A stretch of 19,071 nt of DNA from contig CAZMOL010000030.1 in NCBI GenBank assembly GCA_964568045.1, positions 1 through 19,071 on the forward strand. Reading direction: 5' to 3'. A program made the translations under genes and the position numbers. The notes below the pieces were generated by a model that worked only from the letters and a program-made list of their open reading frames with translations, made no database searches and had not been told where the DNA came from. Of the stretch, positions 1-6,742 are shown in pieces (positions within the stretch are counted from its first letter, which is position 1; the number at the start of each line of letters is the position of its first letter). The stretch comes from CAZDDA01 sp964568045. GTDB taxonomy: Bacteria > Bipolaricaulota > Bipolaricaulia > UBA7950 > UBA9294.

Positions 1-71
1 TTAGGGCGGGAGGATTCGAACCTCCGATCACGGCTCCAAAGGCCGTTGCCTTGCCGCTTGGCTACGCCCTA
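1..71 (-). tRNA. tRNA-Gln (anticodon TTG)
   Basis: Read on the minus strand this folds as a complete 71-nt cloverleaf without CCA. The 7-bp acceptor stem is TAGGGCG/CGCCCTA, followed by U8-A9. The D stem is GCC/GGC, the anticodon stem ACGGC/GCCGT with loop CTTTGGA, then a 4-nt variable loop, a T stem GGAGG/CCTCC with loop TTCGAAT, and discriminator A at position 1. Loop positions 34-36 are TTG, which decodes CAA glutamine codons. Whether CCA is encoded cannot be seen because the window ends at the discriminator base. The 5' ten nucleotides overlap the 3' end of spoVG on the same strand, so the tRNA is probably co-transcribed from the spoVG side and released by RNase P. Confidence 0.95.
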
Positions 72-376
72 AACGTTAGATCCTCTGTGGGGATATCAAC
101 GATGAGCGGTATAGACTCTTCCCCCACCAATTCCTTGTACTTGCCAAGGATCACTTGTTCCATCTTCAAGCGAAAGCCATTGTCGATCGGGTGTGCGGTG
201 TCTCGAAACTCGCCGTTCTTGACCTCCCGACTCGGCATGGCCACAAAAAGACTCTCCTTGCCCTGAATGATCTTCACGCTGTGCACGATGAATACATCGT
301 CGAAAACAACCGAACAGAAGGCCTTCAGGTTCCCTTCATCGCGCATCGGCCGAATCTCTACCTTGGTTATCTGCAC
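62..376 (-). CDS. spoVG: SpoVG family RNA/DNA-binding regulator
   Basis: This is a 104-aa protein of the SpoVG family, small nucleic-acid-binding regulators known from sporulation and septation in Bacillus and from virulence control in Staphylococcus and Borrelia. Family hallmarks are visible: an N-terminal beta-rich start (MQITKVEIRP), the segment LFVAMPSREVKNGEFRD near residues 43-59, and AHPID just after it. It is slightly longer than typical SpoVG (about 84-97 aa), with a 15-20 residue tail. The start is GTG, and a GAGGG lies about 10 nt upstream. It lies 72 bp downstream of mutS2 in the same direction. The unusual point is its 3' end: the codons for the last Arg and Ala and the TAG stop are nucleotides 2-10 of the tRNA-Gln gene. 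Having spoVG does not by itself imply sporulation. Confidence 0.93.
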   Translation of the reverse strand: MQITKVEIRPMRDEGNLKAFCSVVFDDVFIVHSVKIIQGKESLFVAMPSREVKNGEFRDTAHPIDNGFRLKMEQVILGKYKELVGEESIPLIVDIPTEDLTFRA

Positions 377-448
377 CCTTTAGAATCCCTCGCTACTTTG
401 CGAATCCAATTAACTATGGTAATGAAAAACCTTGAGGCCTGCAATCCT

Positions 449-2794
449 TTACTCCTCGTCACCGGCAAGCTCAAAGAGGGTCACGCCGTCTCCCCCTTCC
501 TTAGGCGATGCGCGACCACAGGACTGGACGAACGAGCAGGAGGACAGATAACTGCGCACTGCGTCGCGTAGGGCACCGGTCCCTTTTCCATGTAGGATAC
601 TTGCACTGCGCACATCGGCAAGAAGCAGTCGATCCACGTACGTTTCGACTTCACGCAACGCCTCGGCGACCGTCATCCCGCGCACATTCAATTGAAGACT
701 GACCTGCCCGGTACGTGGTCGCGGGGGAAGCGGAAAGTGAGATTCGCTGTCTCGTTTGTCTTCTGCCGGGAACAGATCGGAGGCCGCGGTGAAGACCCGT
801 ATCCCCTCAAGGTCGATCATCACCTTTCCCTGCGAAGCCAGTTGAACGATGCGCCCATCAGCATTCAGGCTTCCTACGTGCACAAGGCGGCCGACTTGAA
901 GTGACGAAAGGGGCAACGCCTCTCCTTCACGACGCGAGGGGTAGGATCCCTTGTCCCGAAGCTCACCCCGCAGCCCAGAGAGTTCTCGGTAGGCAGCTTT
1001 TCCTTCTTCCGCAGACGCGCTTTCATTGATTTCGGCCAGAAGACGCTCCACCCGCTCCTGAGCACGTCTAAGGAAGGTGTCCATTTCCTTCAGTCGCGAG
1101 GTGATTTCCTCCTCTTTGGTCCGCTCGAAGTCGGCAAGGCGCTCCTCGTACATCTGTTTTTGTCGCATTGCCTCGGAGAGTTCTTGCTCGGCTGTTCGTC
1201 TGTGGCGCAGCATGGCCTGGCGTTCGCGCTGCAACTCCTCGATGATGTCCTCTGCTCGAACCTCTCCGTGGGAGAGAAACGAACGAGCACGTTCCACCAA
1301 GGCTTCGGAGAGTCCCAGATTGCGGGCAATGACGAAGGCATTGCTCCGCCCGGGGACACCCTCAATCACGCGAAACGTTGGGGAAAGGGTCTGTGCGTCG
1401 AACTCCATCGAGGCCGTCTTCACCGCGGGATGTTGGATGGCGAAGTACTTGAGCGGGGTGAGGTGTGTGGAAACGGCTACCAACGCCTCACGTTTGAGGA
1501 GTTCCTCCAGGATGGCCAGGCCGAGCGCTGCGCCCTCCTGAGGATCGGTCCCCGCACCGAGCTCGTCCAACAGAATCAGCGTGCGGGCATCCGCTTGTCT
1601 CAGAAAAGAAACAACGTTTCGCATGTGGCCGGAGAAGGTCGACAGATTCTGCGTGATCGACTGCTCGTCTCCGATGTCGCTTCGCACTTTGGAGACCAGC
1701 ATCATTTCACTGTCCGGCGAGACGGGGATCGGGATGCCCGACTGGGTCATCAGCGTCAACAGGCCGATCGTCTTGAGCGTAACCGTCTTGCCGCCCGTGT
1801 TCGGCCCGGTAATAACCGTCATCCGGCAGCGTTCGCCGAGGTGGAGCGAGATCGGCACCACATTCTCCGGGGGAAGAAGGGGGTGGCGCGCCTCGTACAA
1901 GGCGATCCGCTCGGAGAGGTGAGGAAACGCGCAGCGGTGAGCGATCGCGTAGGAGGCACGGGCAAACAGGGAATCCAGATGGGCCAGAATCAACTGGTTA
2001 CGTCGAAATGCAGACTCATGCTGCTTTAGTGCCGTCGTCAATTCACGCAGGATGCGCAGCCTCTCCTCGCGTAATTCGTTCTCAATCCCAGCAACGGCGT
2101 TGTTTTCCGACACGAGCGAGGTCGGCTCGGCATACAGGGTCTGCCCGGTAGCAGATCGGTCGTGGACCACAAACTCCATCGTACCAATCGCTCCGCTCTT
2201 GATCGCAAGGACCAATCGGCCCGCGCGGCGTGTGATCACTGGCTCGGAGATGAGGTCGGGATTGCGATCGATCACCTGGCGGAGCTTCCGCTCGATCCGC
2301 ACCTCGATCGTTCCCCGTTTGCGCGCCAGCTGCCTCAGAGTAGGCGAGGCGTCCTCACGGATCTCGCCGTTTTCATCGATTGCCCGATAGATCTGTTTTG
2401 CCAGGTCTTCCACTTGAGAAAGCCGTCGCGCGAATCCCTGCAGCTGGGGCAAATCCTCCTGCGCGAGGAGGGCAGACCGGATGCGCTGGGTGGCCTCAAT
2501 GGTCTGTAGAATCGGGAGGAACGCTTCTGCGTCAAGGCAGCTCGCCTCCTTGGCGCGCTGAAGCAGGGGGGTGAGGTCGTGCAGCCCGCCGAGCGAGAAA
2601 CGGCCTGTGCGTTCCAGGTAGGATTGCGTCTCCTTGACCTCGTCGACTGCCTTCTCAATGGAGACTCGGTCGTCAAGCGGAGTCAGATCTTCGATCGCCG
2701 ACTCTCCGAGGGAAGAGGCGGCGAAGGTCTTGACCAACTGTTTTAGCCGAACGTACTCCAGGTCGCGGAGGGTCTTGTCGTTGGCGACCGTCAT
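449..2794 (-). CDS. mutS2: MutS2 family ATPase / Smr-domain protein
   Basis: At 781 aa this is full length for MutS2. The family acts on branched DNA to restrain recombination and, in Bacillus, also senses collided ribosomes; it is not a mismatch-repair MutS. There is no N-terminal mismatch-binding domain. The order is a core/clamp region (about 1-290), the MutS ATPase with Walker A GPNTGGKT at 330-337, Walker B LILLDE at about 406-411 and the STH motif at 442-444, a long charged coiled coil (about 515-610), and a C-terminal Smr domain (about 700-781) with HGKGTGALR. The Smr entry motif reads LNVRG where many members have LDxRG, so the Asp is Asn here. The ATG directly follows the TAG of the upstream fabK-like gene with no base between, indicating translational coupling. 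Confidence 0.95.
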   Translation of the reverse strand: MTVANDKTLRDLEYVRLKQLVKTFAASSLGESAIEDLTPLDDRVSIEKAVDEVKETQSYLERTGRFSLGGLHDLTPLLQRAKEASCLDAEAFLPILQTIEATQRIRSALLAQEDLPQLQGFARRLSQVEDLAKQIYRAIDENGEIREDASPTLRQLARKRGTIEVRIERKLRQVIDRNPDLISEPVITRRAGRLVLAIKSGAIGTMEFVVHDRSATGQTLYAEPTSLVSENNAVAGIENELREERLRILRELTTALKQHESAFRRNQLILAHLDSLFARASYAIAHRCAFPHLSERIALYEARHPLLPPENVVPISLHLGERCRMTVITGPNTGGKTVTLKTIGLLTLMTQSGIPIPVSPDSEMMLVSKVRSDIGDEQSITQNLSTFSGHMRNVVSFLRQADARTLILLDELGAGTDPQEGAALGLAILEELLKREALVAVSTHLTPLKYFAIQHPAVKTASMEFDAQTLSPTFRVIEGVPGRSNAFVIARNLGLSEALVERARSFLSHGEVRAEDIIEELQRERQAMLRHRRTAEQELSEAMRQKQMYEERLADFERTKEEEITSRLKEMDTFLRRAQERVERLLAEINESASAEEGKAAYRELSGLRGELRDKGSYPSRREGEALPLSSLQVGRLVHVGSLNADGRIVQLASQGKVMIDLEGIRVFTAASDLFPAEDKRDSESHFPLPPRPRTGQVSLQLNVRGMTVAEALREVETYVDRLLLADVRSASILHGKGTGALRDAVRSYLSSCSFVQSCGRASPKEGGDGVTLFELAGDEE

Positions 2795-3754
2795 CTAGTC
2801 AAGCGCCCCCTCCTGTAGTAGTCCCGCAGCAGTCCTCACCATGTCTTGGATGATGGTCTGAACCGGCTTGATTTCGCCAATCAGGCCAGCGATCTGACCG
2901 GCCATCAGGGAACCGGTGTCGACGTCTCCTTCGTAGACCGCACGACACAGCCCGCCCACTGCCAGGTGCTCGAATTCCTCCAGCGGTCGGCCCTCTTTCT
3001 CGTAACGTGCAAACTCCTTGGTCATCTTGTTGGCGATCGCACGCACCGGCGCCCCGATGTCACGGCCGGTGACCAGTGTGGAGCGGTCGTTGGCGTTGAG
3101 GATGGCTTGCTTGTAATTGTCGTGAACCGGCGCCTCAGCAGAGGCAAGGAGCACCGTGCCGAGTTGCACCCCCTCCGCCCCGAGGGCAAGCGCGGCAGCA
3201 AGGCCTCGGCCGTCCGCGATGCCGCCGGCGGCAACGACCGGCACGGAAACTGCATCGACAACTTGGGGAACGAGAACCATTGTCGTGACCTCACCGACAT
3301 GCCCTCCGGATTCGGTGCCCTCAGCGATGATCCCTTCCACACCAGCACGCTCCATCCGCCGGGCGAGCGCGGTCGCAGGTACTACTGGAAAGACCTTGAT
3401 GCCCGCGCTTCTTAACTGATCGAGGTGCTTTGCGGGGTTGCCTGCACCGGTTGTCACCACGGGCACGCGTTCGCGGACCACGACCGCCACCTGCTCGTCG
3501 ATATTCGGGTCCATCAACATCAGATTTACCCCGAACGGTTGATTGGTCTTCTCGCGGACCAGAGCGATCTGCTCGGCCAACATCTCGGCAGACATCCCCC
3601 CAGAGCCGATGATTCCCAGTCCGCCCGCGTCTGACACAGCGGTAACAAGCGGTGCACGCGATACGTGCGCCATTCCACCCAGGAAAATCGGATAGCGAAT
3701 GTCAAGCATCCGGCAGATTCGGTTTGCCTTTGACTCTGATCTGTGGGTTGACAA
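2795..3754 (-). CDS. fabK: FabK-type enoyl-ACP reductase II / NPD-family FMN oxidoreductase
   Basis: About 319 aa of an FMN-binding TIM barrel from the nitronate monooxygenase/FabK family. The sequence follows pneumococcal FabK closely: RYPIFLGGMA near the N-terminus, AGGLGIIG, PFGVNLMLM, VVTTGAGNP, EGTESGGHVG (the His near 152 matches the FabK active-site region), AAGGIADGRG, and MAGQIAGL near the end. FabK reduces enoyl-ACP in the last step of fatty-acid elongation and is insensitive to triclosan. A general nitronate monooxygenase cannot be excluded, but the match is to FabK. The reading frame opens at a TTG at 3772, but a strong AGGGAGG at 3760-3766 sits 5 nt before the TTG at 3754, so I place the start there. 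It leads the mutS2-spoVG group. Confidence 0.85.
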   Translation of the reverse strand: MSTHRSESKANRICRMLDIRYPIFLGGMAHVSRAPLVTAVSDAGGLGIIGSGGMSAEMLAEQIALVREKTNQPFGVNLMLMDPNIDEQVAVVVRERVPVVTTGAGNPAKHLDQLRSAGIKVFPVVPATALARRMERAGVEGIIAEGTESGGHVGEVTTMVLVPQVVDAVSVPVVAAGGIADGRGLAAALALGAEGVQLGTVLLASAEAPVHDNYKQAILNANDRSTLVTGRDIGAPVRAIANKMTKEFARYEKEGRPLEEFEHLAVGGLCRAVYEGDVDTGSLMAGQIAGLIGEIKPVQTIIQDMVRTAAGLLQEGALD

Positions 3755-3759
3755 GACGA

Positions 3760-3766
3760 CCTCCCT
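3760..3766 (-). promoter_or_regulatory. Shine-Dalgarno site fixing the fabK start
   Basis: On the minus strand AGGGAGG is followed by 5 nt and then TTG (3752-3754). The in-frame TTG further upstream (3770-3772) would put this Shine-Dalgarno sequence inside the coding region, so the downstream TTG is the better start. Confidence 0.65.
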
Positions 3767-3790
3767 AAGCAAAAGGAATACGACGATCAG

Positions 3791-3819
3791 ACTTTACATC
3801 GGTGGGATCAGGAAGTAAA
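3791..3819 (-). promoter_or_regulatory. Candidate sigma70-type promoter for fabK-mutS2-spoVG
   Basis: On the minus strand a TTTACT (-35, 3814-3819) is separated by 17 bp from TAAAGT (-10, 3791-3796). Each hexamer matches consensus at 4 of 6 positions. It lies about 37 bp upstream of the preferred TTG start in the 246-bp divergent gap (3755-4000). Between this promoter and the desulfurase promoter (about 3820-3955) I see only weak imperfect inverted repeats and no recognisable riboswitch or RNA. Confidence 0.35.
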
Positions 3820-3955
3820 CCGCTTCTCGTCGTCCCCCAAGATCGTGCGCGCCGGTCGGAGCGTGGGTGGGTATTGTGAAAACGGGGGATCCAATGTGAA
3901 CAGGTCGGCTCACGTGTCTGCCACAGTGTGCCGTCCCGGCCGCTGTCAGCTCTCC

Positions 3956-3984
3956 TTGATAAAATCAGACTAATCTAGTACGCT
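3956..3984 (+). promoter_or_regulatory. Candidate promoter of the cysteine desulfurase operon
   Basis: TTGATA (3956-3961) and TACGCT (3979-3984) are spaced by 17 bp, which would start transcription about 10 bp before the ATG at 4001. TAATCT at 3971-3976 is an alternative -10 but lacks a matching -35. The spacer contains the IscR-like palindrome listed separately. Confidence 0.4.
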
Positions 3985-3986
3985 TT
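3962..3986 (+). promoter_or_regulatory. Candidate IscR/Rrf2-type operator
   Basis: The core GACTA-ATC-TAGTA (3968-3980) is an interrupted inverted repeat. It follows the E. coli type 1 IscR core GACTR-WWW-YAGTC with the same 3-bp centre; one half-site is perfect and the other differs at its last base. The flanks fit only partly. It overlaps the spacer and -10 of the predicted promoter of an operon whose third gene is an Rrf2/IscR-like regulator, as expected for autorepression. The motif match is visible; regulation is inferred. Confidence 0.45.
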
Positions 3987-4000
3987 TAACGGTGAAAGCC

Positions 4001-5155
4001 ATGAATAGACTTGTGTACCTTGACAACGCTGCGACGACTCCGGTGGACCCTGAGGTCTTGGAGGCAATGGACCGATACTTCGAGCAGGAATACGGGAATG
4101 CGTCAAGCCTTCATGCCTTGGGAAGACAAGCACGGAAAGCGATTGAGGAATCTCGAGGCGATATTGCCGATACCCTCAGTGTAACGCCGAAGGAGATCGT
4201 GTTCACTGCCGGGGCTACTGAGGCAAACAACCTCGCAATCAAAGGCCTCGCCTTCGCCCATCCTGAAAAGCGGCACCTGATTACCTGCAAGACGGAGCAT
4301 CACGCGATCCTTCACACCTGTCAGTGGTTGGAGGAGCGTGGATCAGAGATCACCTATCTCGATGTCGATCGATTCGGCCGAGTCAGTTCTGACCAACTAA
4401 TAGAAGCGATCCGAGACGACACCCTCCTGGTATCGATCATGGTCGGAAACAACGAGATTGGCACACTCCAGCCCATCGAGCAGATCGGCACGATCTGCCG
4501 CGAGCACGGGGTTTTCTTTCACACCGATGCCGTACAGGCCTACGGAAAGATCCCCCTGCCGATGGATACAATCGACCTTCTATCGGTCTCAGCGCACAAG
4601 TTGCACGGGCCCAAGGGTGTCGGTTTTCTCGTGGTACGAAAGGGAATCTCTCTCACCCCCCTGTTGCACGGCGGGGGGCACGAGGGAGGACGCCGAAGCA
4701 CAACGGAGAACACACCAGGGATTGTAGGACTGGCCGCGGCGGCTCGTCTTGCGTTTGGGGAGATGCAGTCAACCACGACACGGATGAGAGCGTACCGGCA
4801 GCAACTGATTGCGTCGGTGACCAACATCCCGGGAACGCGACTGAACGGCCACGAAACAGAAAGCCTTCCCCACATCGTAAACGTCAGCTTTCAGGCAATC
4901 GAAGGCGAAAGCCTGGTGATGAAGCTCGACGAACTCGGGTTTGCCGTTTCCACTGGTTCGGCCTGTTCCTCGCCTAATCTCGAGCCGAGTCACGTTCTGG
5001 TAGCAATTGCGGTCCCTCTATCGATGGCTCACGGCAGCCTGCGCATCAGTACCGGCCGTCAGACAACCCAGGAGGAAATCGACGCATTCCTCGACGTACT
5101 GCCGCGCGCAGTGGGGCAATTGCGTGTAATCTCACCGTTTAAGGTAGGCGCATAA
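4001..5155 (+). CDS. iscS: Cysteine desulfurase (NifS/IscS family)
   Basis: A 384-aa PLP enzyme that takes sulfur from cysteine as an enzyme persulfide for Fe-S cluster assembly. It has YLDNAATT at the start, TEHHAIL and the PLP-binding lysine in SAHKLHGPKG (Lys about 200). The mobile-loop active-site cysteine is in STGSACSS (Cys about 322), and the short loop fits the class I NifS/IscS type. The frame is open from a GTG at 3992, but GGTGA five bases before the ATG at 4001 and the usual family N-terminus favour the ATG. The gene is 2 bp from the scaffold gene. One oddity: the phosphate-binding loop usually read RSGT is RSTT here (about residues 232-235), replacing a conserved glycine. nifS would be an equally fair name. 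Confidence 0.95.
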   Translation: MNRLVYLDNAATTPVDPEVLEAMDRYFEQEYGNASSLHALGRQARKAIEESRGDIADTLSVTPKEIVFTAGATEANNLAIKGLAFAHPEKRHLITCKTEHHAILHTCQWLEERGSEITYLDVDRFGRVSSDQLIEAIRDDTLLVSIMVGNNEIGTLQPIEQIGTICREHGVFFHTDAVQAYGKIPLPMDTIDLLSVSAHKLHGPKGVGFLVVRKGISLTPLLHGGGHEGGRRSTTENTPGIVGLAAAARLAFGEMQSTTTRMRAYRQQLIASVTNIPGTRLNGHETESLPHIVNVSFQAIEGESLVMKLDELGFAVSTGSACSSPNLEPSHVLVAIAVPLSMAHGSLRISTGRQTTQEEIDAFLDVLPRAVGQLRVISPFKVGA

Positions 5156-5157
5156 TC

Positions 5158-5646
5158 ATGTATACAGACAAGGTAATCGACCACTTCCGCCACCCCCACA
5201 ACATGGGAAAGCTAAAGGACTATTCGGCCGTCGGCAAGGTAGGAAACATCGTCTGCGGCGACGTGATGTGGCTGTACATTAAAGTCGGCAACGACGGGCA
5301 GGGACGCGAAGTGATCGCCGATATCTCCTGGGAGACATTCGGTTGTACTGCGGCCATCGCCACGTCCTCGATGGTTTCGGATCTCGCCAAGGGGAAGACA
5401 CTTGACGAAGCGATCGCAATTACCAATACCGATGTTGCAGAAAAGCTGGACGGGCTCCCGCCAATCAAGCTGCACTGCTCTGCGCTGGCGGCCGACGCCT
5501 TAAACGAAGCAATCTACGATTACCTCACTCAAGCAGGACGAGATATCCCGCCGGTCTTGCAGCAGCGGCACAAACGGTTGGCAAAGGAGATGGATTCGCT
5601 CGAGAAGCGATACCAGGCATTTCTCGGACAAGAGAAGGACTCCTAA
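5158..5646 (+). CDS. iscU: Fe-S cluster scaffold protein (IscU/NifU N-terminal type)
   Basis: A 162-aa scaffold on which [2Fe-2S] clusters are built with sulfur from the upstream desulfurase. The three cluster cysteines are present: Cys33 in VCGD with Asp35, Cys63 in TFGCTAA, and Cys107 in KLHCSALAADAL. The stop of the desulfurase is 2 bp upstream. It is longer than E. coli IscU (128 aa), having about 35 extra charged C-terminal residues of likely helical or coiled character (RHKRLAKEMDSLEKRY). There is no NifU ferredoxin or C-terminal domain. No hscA, hscB, iscA or fdx gene follows, so this is a minimal two-gene assembly unit as in many anaerobes. Confidence 0.93.
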   Translation: MYTDKVIDHFRHPHNMGKLKDYSAVGKVGNIVCGDVMWLYIKVGNDGQGREVIADISWETFGCTAAIATSSMVSDLAKGKTLDEAIAITNTDVAEKLDGLPPIKLHCSALAADALNEAIYDYLTQAGRDIPPVLQQRHKRLAKEMDSLEKRYQAFLGQEKDS

Positions 5647-5670
5647 CTCAGGCCCGGAAAGGACAACCCT

Positions 5671-6072
5671 GTGTCCTTCACCAAAAAATCAAGCTACGGA
5701 CTGATCGCCGCACTGGAACTGGCAGCAGGTGTCTCGGAAAGCCCGGTTTCCGCGGGGAGGATTGCTGCAAAGTACTCTCTGCCTGCCCCGTTTGTGGAAA
5801 AGATCCTTCACCAACTCAAGCTCGCCGGTTTGGTGAATGCTCGCAAAGGCCGGGGAGGTGGGTACTACCTCACTGTTGATCCGGCAACCCTGTCGGTCCG
5901 CCGCGTCCTGGAAGCCCTCGATGAATCACTTGATCTCGTCGGCTGTCTCGGCCCTGGTTCAGATTGCCGGCTGGCCCAAATCTGCCCGACGAAGTCAGCG
6001 TGGGCAAAGATCGATCAACGATTCAAAGCACTTCTCGACTCTCTGAGCCTAAGCGACCTACTGGAACAATGA
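5671..6072 (+). CDS. Rrf2 family transcriptional regulator, IscR-like, Fe-S-sensing
   Basis: A 133-aa winged-helix regulator of the Rrf2 family. The N-terminal half carries the DNA-binding domain, and the wing region is visible as KGRGGGYYL (about 59-67). Three cysteines, Cys92, Cys99 and Cys105, match the IscR cluster ligands in position (C-X6-C-X5-C; C-X5-C-X5-C in E. coli). The fourth IscR ligand, a His three residues after the last Cys, is Lys108 here, so the fourth ligand must differ. The GTG start is preceded by GGAAAGGA. It is the last gene of the desulfurase-scaffold operon, 24 bp after the scaffold, and a matching operator candidate lies at the operon promoter. It probably represses this operon according to Fe-S supply. 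No terminator is evident in the 50-bp gap to the convergent cysC. Confidence 0.9.
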   Translation: MSFTKKSSYGLIAALELAAGVSESPVSAGRIAAKYSLPAPFVEKILHQLKLAGLVNARKGRGGGYYLTVDPATLSVRRVLEALDESLDLVGCLGPGSDCRLAQICPTKSAWAKIDQRFKALLDSLSLSDLLEQ

Positions 6073-6122
6073 CCGTGTGTAGCTGATAACAACGACCGCC
6101 CTGCTGGACCGAAGGCAAACCG

Positions 6123-6737
6123 TCAATCAAGATAACCGAGATTGCGAAGACGCTCTTTAACCGTCTCTTCTTCCTCTGCGGACAGTCCGCTCGCTGCTGT
6201 CGGCTCAATCAAGCCGAGGCGCTCCAGCCCTTCGATCACTGCTTGCGTGCTCTGCTCGGCCGATTGTTCCGCAGTGTTGATCTTGATCTGATACTCATCC
6301 TTGGTCGGCGCCTCGAATGGATCATTGACGCCTGTGAAGTTGCTGATCTCTCCGCGCTCCGCCTTCTCATAGAGCCTCTTGGGATCGCGCGCTTTGCACA
6401 CATTAACCGGACATTCAACGTAGATGAGGACGAACTTGCCGACTTCTTCCACCGCTTCGCGCACTTTCTCACGGTACTCGCGATAGGGCGCAATCGCTGC
6501 AACAATCGCCACTACTCCATTCTTGCTTAGTAACTTGCAGATGAAACCGATACGGCGATTGTTCGTTCCCCGATCCTCTTTGGAGAAGCCCAGCTCGGGG
6601 TGAAGATTCTGTCGAACGTTGTCTCCATCCAGGTTTTCGACCTGAAACCCGCGTTGTTGCAGTCTCGTTTCCACGCGGCGAGCCACGGTGGACTTCCCGC
6701 AGGAGGGAAGCCCAACAAACCACAGGGTAAAACTCAT
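6123..6737 (-). CDS. cysC: Adenylylsulfate (APS) kinase
   Basis: A 204-aa P-loop kinase that phosphorylates APS to PAPS, following ATP sulfurylase (sat) 5 bp upstream. It shows a Walker A GLPSCGKST (9-17), LDGDNVRQNL, the APS-binding stretch RGTNNRRIGF, AAIAPYREYRE, VECPVNVCKARDPK and FTGVNDPFEAP, so it looks fully functional. Walker A differs from the usual GLSGAGKTT. After the kinase fold there is an acidic linker and a 20-residue tail ending ERLRNLGYLD (about 195-204), not part of classical CysC. A strong GAGGTGA overlaps the end of sat and gives translational coupling. No APS or PAPS reductase is in the window, so PAPS could feed either sulfation or assimilation. Confidence 0.95.
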   Translation of the reverse strand: MSFTLWFVGLPSCGKSTVARRVETRLQQRGFQVENLDGDNVRQNLHPELGFSKEDRGTNNRRIGFICKLLSKNGVVAIVAAIAPYREYREKVREAVEEVGKFVLIYVECPVNVCKARDPKRLYEKAERGEISNFTGVNDPFEAPTKDEYQIKINTAEQSAEQSTQAVIEGLERLGLIEPTAASGLSAEEEETVKERLRNLGYLD

Positions 6738-6742
6738 TCACA

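Noticed and set aside
416..444. Possible promoter for spoVG/tRNA-Gln (TTGCAG-17-TACCAT, minus strand)
   Set aside because: Both hexamers match poorly, so I did not annotate it, though a local promoter in the 72-bp gap remains possible.
1160..2029. Long open frame of 289 codons on the plus strand inside mutS2
   Set aside because: It is antisense to a fully conserved MutS2 ATPase, has no recognisable domain, and is rich in His/Arg/Gln as expected of a shadow frame in GC-rich DNA.
3820..3955. Riboswitch or structured RNA in the divergent gap
   Set aside because: There are short imperfect repeats (for example around 3909-3934), but they lie upstream of both predicted transcription starts and match no riboswitch core that I know.
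6073..6122. Terminator between the convergent rrf2-like gene and cysC
   Set aside because: No stem with a following T-run is visible on either strand in these 50 bp.
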